Origin: Bacteroidales bacterium
Lineage (GTDB): Bacteria > Bacteroidota > Bacteroidia > Bacteroidales > UBA1402
Assembly: GCA_017464285.1 (NCBI GenBank)
Contig: JAFUDT010000008.1
Location: forward strand, 1-43,892
DNA length: 43,892 nt
Direction: 5' to 3'
Positions 25,153-34,095 of the stretch are shown here, piece after piece (within the stretch, counting starts at the first letter, position 1; each line of letters begins with the position of its first letter). Made by a program: the position numbers and the translations under genes. Under the pieces are notes generated by a model. It had not been told where the DNA came from. It did no database searches and worked only from the letters and a program-made list of their open reading frames with translations.

Positions 25153-27942
25153 ATGAAATACATTGAGATACAGGGAGCCAGAGTCAACAATCTGAAAAAT
25201 ATCCATGTCAGGATACCGCTTAATTCCCTGACAGTCATCACGGGTTTGTCAGGCTCCGGCAAATCCTCGCTGGCGTTTGACACTCTTTATGCCGAAGGGC
25301 AGCGACGCTATGTGGAGAGTCTTTCGGCTTATGCCCGGCAGTTTATGGGTAAGATGAACAAGCCGGAGGTCGATTTCATCCGCAACATCCCGCCCACGAT
25401 AGCTATCGAGCAGAAGGTCATCAATCGTAATGCCCGTTCCACAGTGGGTACCTCCACGGAAATATACGACTATCTCAGGCTGCTGTTTGCCCGGGTGGGC
25501 CACACTTTCTCCCCGATTTCCGGAGAAGAGGTCAAGCGTCATACGGCCGAAGACGTTGTGCGTTATGTCGGATCCTTTCCGGCTGACACCCGCTTCCTGG
25601 TCATGTGTCCTGTGCAGGTGCCGACTTCCGGCCGTCTGCAGGAACTCATGCAACAGGGCTTCAGCCGCCTGGATGTCAATGGAGAGACAGTCCGTATAGA
25701 CGATCTTCTGGAACAGGATGATCCGCTGTCCTCCTTGACCGGGCAGGAACTCTTTCTGGTGATAGACCGTCTGAGTGTTCAGGACGACCGTCTGTTCCGC
25801 TCCCGCCTTAACGATTCGATTGAAACGGCATTCTACGAGGGAAAACATACTTGTGTGATACGCATGTATGCTCTTCAGGGGGAAGAAATTCGAACCTTTT
25901 CTGACCGTTTTGAGGCCGACGGGATGGTTTTTGAGGAGCCAACGGATCTGATGTTCAGTTTTAATTCCCCCGTCGGTGCCTGCCCCCGCTGTGAAGGTTT
26001 CGGTCGGGTCATCGGACTGGACGAGGATCTGATCGTGCCGGACAAATCGCGTTCCATCTACGATGATGCCATCGCCTGCTGGAGGGGACCGGTCATGGGA
26101 GAATGGAAAAGATATCTGATTGCCGCCGGAGAAAAATCCGGGGTGCCTGTTTTCAAGCCCTGGTACCAGCTCAGTGACAAGGAACGTCAGCTTGTCTGGA
26201 CGGGCAATGAGCATTTCTACGGCTTAAATGAGTTCTTTCGTCAGTTGGAAGAGAAACAATACAAGATACAGAACAGGGTGATGCTGGCCCGTTACCGGGG
26301 CAAGACCACCTGCCCCGAATGTCACGGCACCCGTCTGAAAAAAGAAGCCTCCTATGTCAAAGTGGGCGGATGCACACTGACAGAACTGACCGAGATGCCG
26401 GTCACCGGCCTGGCCGATTTCTTTGACCGGCTCCAGCTCAGCACAACGGAAACAGCCGTGGCAGAACGTCTGCTGACCGAAATACGTCATCGCCTGCATC
26501 TGCTCCTCAATGTCGGCCTGGGTTATCTTACCCTGGCCAGGCTATCCAACTCTCTGTCGGGTGGGGAGAGCCAGCGCATCAATTTGGTCACCTCGCTGGG
26601 CAGTAGCCTGGTCGGCTCGCTCTATGTCCTGGACGAACCGAGCATCGGCCTGCACTCGCGTGACACCGACCGGCTCATAGCCGTGCTCCGCGAACTTCAG
26701 TCGTTGGGCAATACGGTGGTCGTAGTCGAACATGATGAGGAAATGATCCGCCAGGCAGACTACATTGTCGATATCGGTCCCGAGGCAGGTCGGCTGGGGG
26801 GAGAGGTAGTCTGGCAGGGAACTATGTCACAGCTGCTCAAGTCTGGCCACTCCCTTGAGAAACATAGCTATACGCTCGACTATCTGCAAGGCCGGGAACA
26901 GATTCCCGTACCCCCCTTCAGACGCCCCTGGCAAAACTATATCGAAGTAGTGTCGGCCTGTCATCATAACCTCAAGGATGTTACAGTCAAGTTCCCGCTC
27001 AACGTGCTGACCGTAGTGACCGGCGTGAGCGGATCGGGCAAGTCCTCACTGGTGCGGGATGTGTTCTATCTGGCTGTCAAGAAGAAAATCAGCGAAACGG
27101 CCGAACGCCCCGGCGTTTTACACGACCTGCGCGGTGACCTGCATCTGGTCCACGACATCGAGTTTGTCGATCAGAACCCCATCGGCAAGTCTTCACGTTC
27201 CAATCCTGTCACTTATCTGAAAGCCTACGATGAGATTCGTAAACTTTTCGCAGACCAGCCTCTGGCAAAACAACTGGGGATGCCGGCTTCCTACTTCTCC
27301 TTCAACCAGGAGGGCGGCCGCTGTGAGAACTGTCAGGGGGAGGGTGTCGAGCATGTTGATATGCAGTTCATGGCCGATATTGTTATTGTCTGTGAACATT
27401 GTCACGGCAAGCGTTTTCAGCCGGAAGTACTGGAGGTGACTTATCGTGGCAAGAACATCTACGATGTGCTTGAGATGACTGTCAATCAGGCCATTGAATT
27501 CTTCAATGAAAGCCCGGGACCGACCGAGCGCAAGATTGTCAAGCGTTTGCGCCCTTTGCAGTCCGTCGGCCTGGGATATATTAAGCTGGGACAGTCGTCC
27601 TCGTCCTTGTCCGGAGGCGAAAGCCAGCGTGTCAAGCTGGCATGGTTTCTGGGTCAGGAGCAACCCCAGCCTACCATCTTCATTTTCGACGAGCCGACCA
27701 CCGGTCTGCATTTTCACGATATCCGCGTGCTGCTCAAAGCCCTGGACGATTTGATTGCCTGTGGTCATACGGTCATTGTCATCGAGCACAATCTGGAGGT
27801 CGTCAAATGTGCCGACTACCTCATCGAACTGGGCCCGGAGGGAGGAGATGCCGGGGGCCGGCTGCTTTTCAGCGGCAAACCGGAAGACCTGATCTCTTGT
27901 GCCGAGAGTCATACAGCTACCTTTTTAAATAATAAACTATGA
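25153..27942 (+). CDS. uvrA: excinuclease ABC subunit UvrA
   Basis: 929 residues from ATG 25153. DNA damage recognition ATPase of nucleotide excision repair. Two ABC modules: Walker A GLSGSGKSS near residue 34 and GVSGSGKSS in the second half; signatures LSGGESQRINL and LSGGESQRVKL; Walker B VLDEPSIGLH and IFDEPTTGLH. The second zinc finger is complete (CENC ... CEHC). In the first zinc module only the second Cys pair (CPRC) remains; the upstream pair is replaced around DRFEADGMVFEEP. This form is, from memory, found in Bacteroidetes UvrA proteins and may be a second UvrA beside a standard one. It lies 5 bases after the PL9 gene and overlaps the MscS start by ATGA. Confidence 0.93.
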   Translation: MKYIEIQGARVNNLKNIHVRIPLNSLTVITGLSGSGKSSLAFDTLYAEGQRRYVESLSAYARQFMGKMNKPEVDFIRNIPPTIAIEQKVINRNARSTVGTSTEIYDYLRLLFARVGHTFSPISGEEVKRHTAEDVVRYVGSFPADTRFLVMCPVQVPTSGRLQELMQQGFSRLDVNGETVRIDDLLEQDDPLSSLTGQELFLVIDRLSVQDDRLFRSRLNDSIETAFYEGKHTCVIRMYALQGEEIRTFSDRFEADGMVFEEPTDLMFSFNSPVGACPRCEGFGRVIGLDEDLIVPDKSRSIYDDAIACWRGPVMGEWKRYLIAAGEKSGVPVFKPWYQLSDKERQLVWTGNEHFYGLNEFFRQLEEKQYKIQNRVMLARYRGKTTCPECHGTRLKKEASYVKVGGCTLTELTEMPVTGLADFFDRLQLSTTETAVAERLLTEIRHRLHLLLNVGLGYLTLARLSNSLSGGESQRINLVTSLGSSLVGSLYVLDEPSIGLHSRDTDRLIAVLRELQSLGNTVVVVEHDEEMIRQADYIVDIGPEAGRLGGEVVWQGTMSQLLKSGHSLEKHSYTLDYLQGREQIPVPPFRRPWQNYIEVVSACHHNLKDVTVKFPLNVLTVVTGVSGSGKSSLVRDVFYLAVKKKISETAERPGVLHDLRGDLHLVHDIEFVDQNPIGKSSRSNPVTYLKAYDEIRKLFADQPLAKQLGMPASYFSFNQEGGRCENCQGEGVEHVDMQFMADIVIVCEHCHGKRFQPEVLEVTYRGKNIYDVLEMTVNQAIEFFNESPGPTERKIVKRLRPLQSVGLGYIKLGQSSSSLSGGESQRVKLAWFLGQEQPQPTIFIFDEPTTGLHFHDIRVLLKALDDLIACGHTVIVIEHNLEVVKCADYLIELGPEGGDAGGRLLFSGKPEDLISCAESHTATFLNNKL

Positions 27943-28847
27943 TACTACAAGTTGAAACTATGATTCCCGACTCAGCAGAAGTCGTGGAACAACTCAAGAC
28001 AGGTGTGGCACAGACCACAGAACAAGTTAACACTTTCTGGGCAAGTGTCCGGGAGTTTTATGTGAACACCATCATGGCCAATGTGCCGAAGATTATCCTG
28101 ATGATAGTCCTGCTGTGGCTGGGCTGGTACCTGGTGAACCGACTCACCGAGTTCATCAAGAAGATGATGATCAAGCGAGACACGGATGTATCCTTGCGCA
28201 ATTTCCTAGGTTCGCTGATCAACATCCTGCTCAAGGTTGTTCTGGTGATGACCATCATGAGTATGGTGGGTGTCCAGATTGCTTCCTTCGTAGCCCTGCT
28301 GGGTTCGGTCGGTCTGGCCATAGGCATGGCTCTGCAGGGTACTTTGCAGAACTTTGCCGGCGGTGTGATTATCCTGCTGCTCAAGCCCTTCAAGGTGGGA
28401 GATTTCATTGAGCAGGGATCTTTCAGCGGCACGGTCAATATGATACAGATCTTCAATACCTATCTGACCACGCCCGACAACAAAGTCATCATCATCCCCA
28501 ACTCGCAGCTGGCCACCAGTTCGCTGATCAACTACACGCGCAGCGACCATCGTCGTCTGGATATTCCCGTGGGTATTTCTTACGGAGAATCGGTCGAGAA
28601 GGTCCGTTCCGAGTTGCTGGCCCTGGCCGCGGCCTGTCCCTTGGTGCTCAGCGAACCTGAGGCTCCTTCGGTCAATGTCGCTGACCTTGGCAACGGTTAT
28701 CTGAACTTGACGCTCCGTTTCTGGGTGAAAACGAATGATTATTGGACGGCCCTTTTCGAAATGAACCAGTCGGTCTATGACAAGATGGTGTCGGCCGGTT
28801 ATATGCTGCCTGCACAGAAAATTGATGTGCACGTGTCGAATAAGTAA
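27939..28847 (+). CDS. MscS-family mechanosensitive channel
   Basis: 302 residues. An N-terminal amphipathic stretch is followed by three transmembrane helices (about 48-70, 88-110, 118-150). The third is the pore-lining helix with GLAIGMALQGTLQNFAGGVIIL, the Ala/Gly pattern typical of MscS. Then come the beta domain (PFKVGDFIEQGSFSGTV, IIIPNSQL) and the alpha/beta cytoplasmic vestibule. It would open under hypo-osmotic shock to release solutes. The ATG at 27939 overlaps the uvrA stop (ATGA); an ATG at 27960 is the alternative start. A strong hairpin follows the stop. Confidence 0.92.
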   Translation: MILQVETMIPDSAEVVEQLKTGVAQTTEQVNTFWASVREFYVNTIMANVPKIILMIVLLWLGWYLVNRLTEFIKKMMIKRDTDVSLRNFLGSLINILLKVVLVMTIMSMVGVQIASFVALLGSVGLAIGMALQGTLQNFAGGVIILLLKPFKVGDFIEQGSFSGTVNMIQIFNTYLTTPDNKVIIIPNSQLATSSLINYTRSDHRRLDIPVGISYGESVEKVRSELLALAAACPLVLSEPEAPSVNVADLGNGYLNLTLRFWVKTNDYWTALFEMNQSVYDKMVSAGYMLPAQKIDVHVSNK

Positions 28848-28864
28848 ACCGATACATTAAATAA

Positions 28865-28902
28865 AAGCGGGCCCCGTTACCTTCAGGTAGCGGGGCCCGC
28901 TT
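28865..28902. terminator. bidirectional rho-independent terminator
   Basis: A 17-bp stem (28865-28881 with 28886-28902, one G-T pair) closes a TTCA loop; the stem core is GCGGGCCCCG. On the minus strand it is followed by TTTTATTTAAT. It lies between the convergent MscS gene and the barrel gene, so it can serve both. Confidence 0.9.
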
Positions 28903-28930
28903 GGCTATTGCCTGCGGCTGTATAGCCTTC

Positions 28931-30604
28931 TCAATGTTTGAGACGGACATCCAGCTTGTCGCCTTTAGCCTTGAGTGTCTGCGGTTTGTAGGTCAGTGCC
29001 GAGAATCTCAGCTTGGCACCCTTGGGTACTTCAATGGAGTAGGCTCCATCGGCGTTGGTCATGGTGTGAAAATCGCTGTAGCCTTCAGCAAAGATATTGA
29101 CATCCTTGACGGGCTCGCCTTCGACATTGGTGACCACGCCGCTGATGTTTACCTTGGACATAGCCTGGACGGCAGCCTGGAGTGTCTCTGCCGAACGGTC
29201 ATGAATGGCACTGTGTTTTACCCTCTTGGTGCCGCTCAGAGGAATATGCAGTCCAAAATGGATGCTGGTTGTCAACGGGTCGATGGGCGTGTAGTCCGGA
29301 GTGACATTCAGCAGGGTCCTTTCCCAGGCGACGAACAAGGTGTTGAACAGTGACAGGGAAAGGCCCAGCCCCTTGGCATACTCGGAGTAGAAGGTGTAGC
29401 TGGCCGAAAGCTGCAGCATGTCGATGGGCCGCAGGTTGGCTACGAACATCATTTCCGAGTAGTTGTCGAAACGCGAGAAGTCGGTGGTGAAGAGCAGACC
29501 TGCACTGACACGGTCTTTCCATGCCGTATATTCGGCACCGATGACCGTGCTGGCATTCAGGCGATGGAACTCATCTCTTACCTGACCTGTTTCGCTGAAC
29601 TGGATTATTTCCTTCATGTCGTCGGCCAGTTCCTCAAACTGATCTTCCATACTCTCGTCGCTGTTGTCATCATCGAAGTTGAGGTTGTTGAGACCCGAAA
29701 ACCTGACTTCTCCGGCCGAAGCGAGCTGAGTCATATTCTTCCATTTGATGCCACCCAGATCGGTGACAGCAGCCGACAGGGTCAGATCCTTGATGGGAGA
29801 GTAGGCGACACCCAAATCAATGCCGTAACCTAGGCTGATGGCGTCTTTAATCTTGCTCATCGTGGGATCTGCATTGTCTACGTAGCCATCCTGATTGTAC
29901 TTGAAGGTGACAGGGGCATTGGTGGCCAGACTGGCCTTGGTGTTAAACACCCATTCTTCGGGCCGCATGTCGATGAACATCTGATCGATGCCGGCATTGA
30001 TGGCAGACAAGCCGATCAGTCCTTTCAGGCGCAGACCCACGCTCAGGTTGTCAAGCAAGTCGATGGAGTAGCCGATACCGGTTTCCAGATAGCCTTCGCC
30101 GTAAAACCTCAGGTTGCGTATGTCGTAGGTGGTGCGGGTGCCGTTGTCCATCCCTTTCTTCAGAAAAGAGAAGAAGGACTTGGGTATGTTGAAGCCGCCG
30201 CCGACCTTGATGTCCATGTTAAAGGACAGGTAGCCGTGCTTGGTGTTGGCGCCGAAGCCCAGTAAAGCGAAGCGCCCGTTCATCTCAAAGAAGTTGTTGT
30301 CTGCCAAGCCGTCCAGGAACTGGTCGGCCGAAACATCGGGATGAAGGAAGGTTAGCAACTGATCGTTTTCTTCATCAGGGAAGAGGAACTTGGTAACGCC
30401 CAGATTGGAGCCCAGACCCAGATCGATGCCGCCCAGGACGGGCAGATCGAGGTAGGCTCTGCCCGAGTTCAGGGCAGGGTTCATCAGCTGTTTGGTGGTC
30501 GAGTTCTTCATAAAGTAGCTGGACTTATTGTACTGGGCCGAGAGGGCCAGGCAGCTCAGAAAACTCAAGCCAAGGATCAAGGATTTATAGAATGAAGTTT
30601 TCAT
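28931..30604 (-). CDS. outer-membrane beta-barrel protein (DUF5723-like) with regulatory-like C-domain
   Basis: 557 residues. Signal peptide 1-23 (LALSA-QY). The body alternates amphipathic strands with loops (SNLGVTKFLF, GYLSFNMDIKVGGGFNIP, GLSLSLFNTLFVAW), as in FadL/PorV-type barrels; the early NPALNSGRAYLDLPVLGG is characteristic of DUF5723. An acidic insert (DDDNSDESMEDQFEE) lies near 300-320. Residues from about 482 form a carboxypeptidase-D-regulatory-like beta-sandwich (ISGVVTNVEGEPVKDVNIFAEG). Function is unknown. It starts 25 bases after the giant lipoprotein gene and is the last gene of a minus-strand run from cstA, ending at the strong terminator. It could anchor or export the lipoprotein (inference). 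Confidence 0.75.
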   Translation of the reverse strand: MKTSFYKSLILGLSFLSCLALSAQYNKSSYFMKNSTTKQLMNPALNSGRAYLDLPVLGGIDLGLGSNLGVTKFLFPDEENDQLLTFLHPDVSADQFLDGLADNNFFEMNGRFALLGFGANTKHGYLSFNMDIKVGGGFNIPKSFFSFLKKGMDNGTRTTYDIRNLRFYGEGYLETGIGYSIDLLDNLSVGLRLKGLIGLSAINAGIDQMFIDMRPEEWVFNTKASLATNAPVTFKYNQDGYVDNADPTMSKIKDAISLGYGIDLGVAYSPIKDLTLSAAVTDLGGIKWKNMTQLASAGEVRFSGLNNLNFDDDNSDESMEDQFEELADDMKEIIQFSETGQVRDEFHRLNASTVIGAEYTAWKDRVSAGLLFTTDFSRFDNYSEMMFVANLRPIDMLQLSASYTFYSEYAKGLGLSLSLFNTLFVAWERTLLNVTPDYTPIDPLTTSIHFGLHIPLSGTKRVKHSAIHDRSAETLQAAVQAMSKVNISGVVTNVEGEPVKDVNIFAEGYSDFHTMTNADGAYSIEVPKGAKLRFSALTYKPQTLKAKGDKLDVRLKH

Positions 30605-30629
30605 AATCTTTTCTCTTTAGGCGTTAGCA

Positions 30630-33600
30630 TTAAAAATCATCGGTGTCAATGACAATTCCTCCGACCACCCGTAAGAATAGTCTGGTTTTCAGATAGTTGT
30701 CCGGTTTTATAGAGGTGCCTGCCACGGTGGCGTCCGAGCTGACCTTGAAATCGATGGTGAATCCGGCCAGCCGGTCGAACTGATGGCTGTCATTCTTGAA
30801 GATAATGGTAATGGGCGAGGTGGTGGAGGAGCCGTCGGCCTTGCCTGCTTTGATTTCAAAGACAACAGGCTCGATGCCGGTGATGGGGTCTTTTTCCTCA
30901 TCGATGGGAATCAGCGTACCTGTCAGGTTCAGCGGAATGGAATTTTCGATTGTACCCATGATCTGGATGCTCTCCCCAAGGTAATCGGTGATGCTCTTCT
31001 CTTTTTTCTGGCCGTCTTTATCATCGTTTCCAAGATTCAGATCGATCATCAGGGTGTCCTTGTAGGTAATGTTCAAGTTTTCGCCGAAGGCCAGCGGAAT
31101 GAACAGATTGTACTTGATGTCGGCAGCATAGTCTACACCCAGGTCAACCTGGTGTTGTACATCGGTATTGGTGTGAGCTTCCATGTCCATGGTGATCTTG
31201 TCGGGAATAGTCTCGAACAGTTTGTTGATGTCCATTTTGACAAAACTGTAGTCATCGGGCATGCCTTCGTCGGTGGTAGAAATCCAGAAATTGTTGACAG
31301 CGGGAGCTTCAGGAGAGCCGGCCTCCAAAGTGAGGTCCATCGCCTGAGCTTTGCTCATGTTGGGAACAACTCCATAATATGGAGTGAGTAGTCCGTTGAT
31401 ATACAGTGGAATAGCCAAGTTGTACGAACTGTTGATCATCAAGATGGGGTTGATATCCAGACGGGTGTCTTCTCCTTTGAACTCTTCCGGAAAATCCTCT
31501 AGGGAAATTTCTTCATGAATGGCATCGATGTCAGGATCGACCAGGCCATAAACCTTCTCGACCTGAACGCCTTTGAGCTTGATGTCGGCCTTGATGGTGA
31601 TGGGTTCACCGTCCAGGTCACTGCTGTGCAGGGAGGCGCTGTTCATCGACACATTGACATTGTATCTCATGAACTCGTTCAGGTTGTAGGTCTCTTCCAG
31701 TTTCTCACCCGAGAGGTTGAGCCCCCTGATGAGGACACTCTTGACAACTTTCTGGTTGTTGACCAGTTTCTCCTTGAAGTTCCAGTAGTTCATTTCGTTC
31801 ACCTCCTCACTCTGGAACATGAACTTGTCAGGAGCCTGTAGACGGAAGTCCATGATGATGTCTTCGCTCACATTGGGTAGGTTCTGTACATCCAGTTCGA
31901 GAGTCAGGGTGGCTCCGTCCTTAAGTATGATGCTGTCGATGGCCAGGATCTCGGCAGGAATGTCGATAGGTGCCGAGAAGGAGGCAGAGTCGCGGTATTC
32001 AGCCTTGATACCGGTGATGTTGGCATCGACGTCGGTGATGTGCATGTCGTCCAGGCGGATATCCAGTGACAGGTCTTCGGTCGAGATTTGCTTCAGGTCT
32101 TCGCTGTTGGTCGGACCGCCGACAATGGCCACCGTACCGTTGATGGTGACAGAGTCTTTGACCGCCAGCATGCCGTTGTCAAGGAACTGGTTAATGACCA
32201 GCTTCTTCAGCTCCAGCGAAATCTCGTCGGGCAAATCACCTGTGATGGTGTATTGGTTGGTGTTCTTGTCCAGTTGGGGATCATCGGCAAATTCCATCAT
32301 CTTCGGGAATTGGATGACGATGTTACCGGTAAGAGGCAAGGCCTGGGGCTTGACCAACTTGATCTTCAGGAAAGTGCCGTCTTCGATGGTGGCCGTCTGA
32401 ATGGCCGAGATCATATCGGCTGTCGAGAAGACGAAGTTGACGGGTACTTTCTGCTCGTCAAGCGGCTGGTTGATGTCGTTGATCACGACATAGACCGGGC
32501 CGGCCTTGATGGACGAGTTGACGTTCATGCTGAAACTGGCCTGATCAGTCGGGATATTGTCACTGTTGACCTTGCCGGCCACACTGAGGGTGCCGTTATA
32601 GGTGATACCCTTGTTCAATGAGATCTTGTGATCGAGGGTAACGGTCGTTGAGCCCATGTCGATCCGCTTGAGCGGCAGCATGATGGTTTTGCCGTTGACA
32701 GGATCGAAATCTTCGTCGGCCAGTGAATAGACGTTTTCGGAATTGAGATTCTCGTTTTGCTCGAAAACGAATTCTTTGGGGAAACCAATCGACAAGGCAT
32801 CGATCTTAATGTTGCCTTTCAGGCCGGCAATCGAGTTGGAACCTCTCAGCGTAATGGCGATGTAGCTCGGTTCCACAGTGATGATGCTGTCCACCTTTGT
32901 GACATCCTCAGGCAGGGTGCTGGAGAACTGGATGGAAGTGCTGCCGCTGACATTGGTCTGGCGGGCCGGAATCTCAAACTGCATGGTATGGACGGTCATA
33001 TCATTGAAGGTAATATCCATTTTGAGTTTGATGTTCCTGATACTGTTGAAATTGTCGGCATAGTACTGGACCGTCCCCACGGTGAGGAGACCCTGGGCTT
33101 TGAACTGGTCGTCGATACTTATGCTGCCGTTGTCTGCCACGGCGTTCAACACCAGTGAGTCAATATAGTAGGTGTTGTTGAAAGAGTAATTGTTCTCCTT
33201 GGTCAGATTCTCGTTCAGCCAAATCTTGCCGTCATCGGAGAGGGTGCCGTCGGCAAAACGGAACAAGGCGGCCGGATCGACGGCGATATTGGTAGTCACC
33301 GTACCGCTCTCCAGCAGTTCGGCGGCGTTCTCGATGCTCATCGAGACACCCAGACGGGCTGGAGTGGATTTCTTCAGGGCAATCCAATCGACCGACGTGA
33401 TGCCGTTGGGCACAGTGGTGCCGAAGTTCATTGACTGTTGCATGTTGACAGCGATGTCATTGCCGCCGGGGAAATAAAGGGAGATAAGCTGATGAGGCAG
33501 GTCGGAAGCATAGGACTCCATTTCGGCCGGCAGGGTGGCGCTACCGAAGATATTGCTCTGCGAAATAGCGACAGGGTTCATGTTCAGGTTCTTCTGGGCC

Positions 33601-34085
33601 TCGGTCAGAGCGAGATCTCCGACGCTGGAGTTGAAGTTTTCCTGCATATCCACAGCGGGAATGTCGATGTTTTCTACCGACAGGTTGTTCAGGCCTACAT
33701 TGATGCGGTTGGTCTGATGGATACCTGAGATGGTGATCTGTGTCTGGGAGGCATCGATGAATGCCACCTGGATGGGATCCGGACTATAGACCTGGTCTTC
33801 GACCTCAATGGCTCCGAAGGCGGCCATCTCAAAGTGGAAGGAATCTTTCTGCTCGATGCGGTAGCCGTTCTCATCAGTGGAAATCAGGTCGATACTGTCC
33901 AAATCCACAATGTCTTTCAGAAAGATGCTGTCTGAACTGACGAGCGGAATGCTGATGGAGTCACCGCCAAGAGCCATTTTGCCGGAGACCTTGTCCAGAT
34001 TGTAACGGGAATCAACGCAGGCCGTGGAGATCAGCAGGAAAAGTCCGCACAGCCAGGCAGGCATTTTGAAATCTCGTAGTTTCAT
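30630..34085 (-). CDS. giant repeat-built lipoprotein, function unknown
   Basis: 1151 residues from ATG 34085; longer frames overlap cstA and lack a signal peptide. A short signal ends LISTAC, with the probable lipidated Cys at 23. The rest has the look of all-beta modules. At least three segments of roughly 190 residues share a pattern: a hydrophobic strand after DG or S-I (IEDGTFLKIKL, LKDGATLTLEL, EPSYIAITL), a strand leading to FP or P and then F (IQFPKMMEF, FRLQAPDKFMF, IGFPKEFVF), then a polar turn and a V-NGT-type strand. A C-terminal region contains YNLFIPLAFGENL. I recognise no named family. It sits 10 bases after cstA and 25 before the barrel gene, all likely one transcript. Probably at the outer membrane or surface. 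Confidence 0.8.
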   Translation of the reverse strand: MKLRDFKMPAWLCGLFLLISTACVDSRYNLDKVSGKMALGGDSISIPLVSSDSIFLKDIVDLDSIDLISTDENGYRIEQKDSFHFEMAAFGAIEVEDQVYSPDPIQVAFIDASQTQITISGIHQTNRINVGLNNLSVENIDIPAVDMQENFNSSVGDLALTEAQKNLNMNPVAISQSNIFGSATLPAEMESYASDLPHQLISLYFPGGNDIAVNMQQSMNFGTTVPNGITSVDWIALKKSTPARLGVSMSIENAAELLESGTVTTNIAVDPAALFRFADGTLSDDGKIWLNENLTKENNYSFNNTYYIDSLVLNAVADNGSISIDDQFKAQGLLTVGTVQYYADNFNSIRNIKLKMDITFNDMTVHTMQFEIPARQTNVSGSTSIQFSSTLPEDVTKVDSIITVEPSYIAITLRGSNSIAGLKGNIKIDALSIGFPKEFVFEQNENLNSENVYSLADEDFDPVNGKTIMLPLKRIDMGSTTVTLDHKISLNKGITYNGTLSVAGKVNSDNIPTDQASFSMNVNSSIKAGPVYVVINDINQPLDEQKVPVNFVFSTADMISAIQTATIEDGTFLKIKLVKPQALPLTGNIVIQFPKMMEFADDPQLDKNTNQYTITGDLPDEISLELKKLVINQFLDNGMLAVKDSVTINGTVAIVGGPTNSEDLKQISTEDLSLDIRLDDMHITDVDANITGIKAEYRDSASFSAPIDIPAEILAIDSIILKDGATLTLELDVQNLPNVSEDIIMDFRLQAPDKFMFQSEEVNEMNYWNFKEKLVNNQKVVKSVLIRGLNLSGEKLEETYNLNEFMRYNVNVSMNSASLHSSDLDGEPITIKADIKLKGVQVEKVYGLVDPDIDAIHEEISLEDFPEEFKGEDTRLDINPILMINSSYNLAIPLYINGLLTPYYGVVPNMSKAQAMDLTLEAGSPEAPAVNNFWISTTDEGMPDDYSFVKMDINKLFETIPDKITMDMEAHTNTDVQHQVDLGVDYAADIKYNLFIPLAFGENLNITYKDTLMIDLNLGNDDKDGQKKEKSITDYLGESIQIMGTIENSIPLNLTGTLIPIDEEKDPITGIEPVVFEIKAGKADGSSTTSPITIIFKNDSHQFDRLAGFTIDFKVSSDATVAGTSIKPDNYLKTRLFLRVVGGIVIDTDDF

Positions 34086-34095
34086 AATGTGTGGT

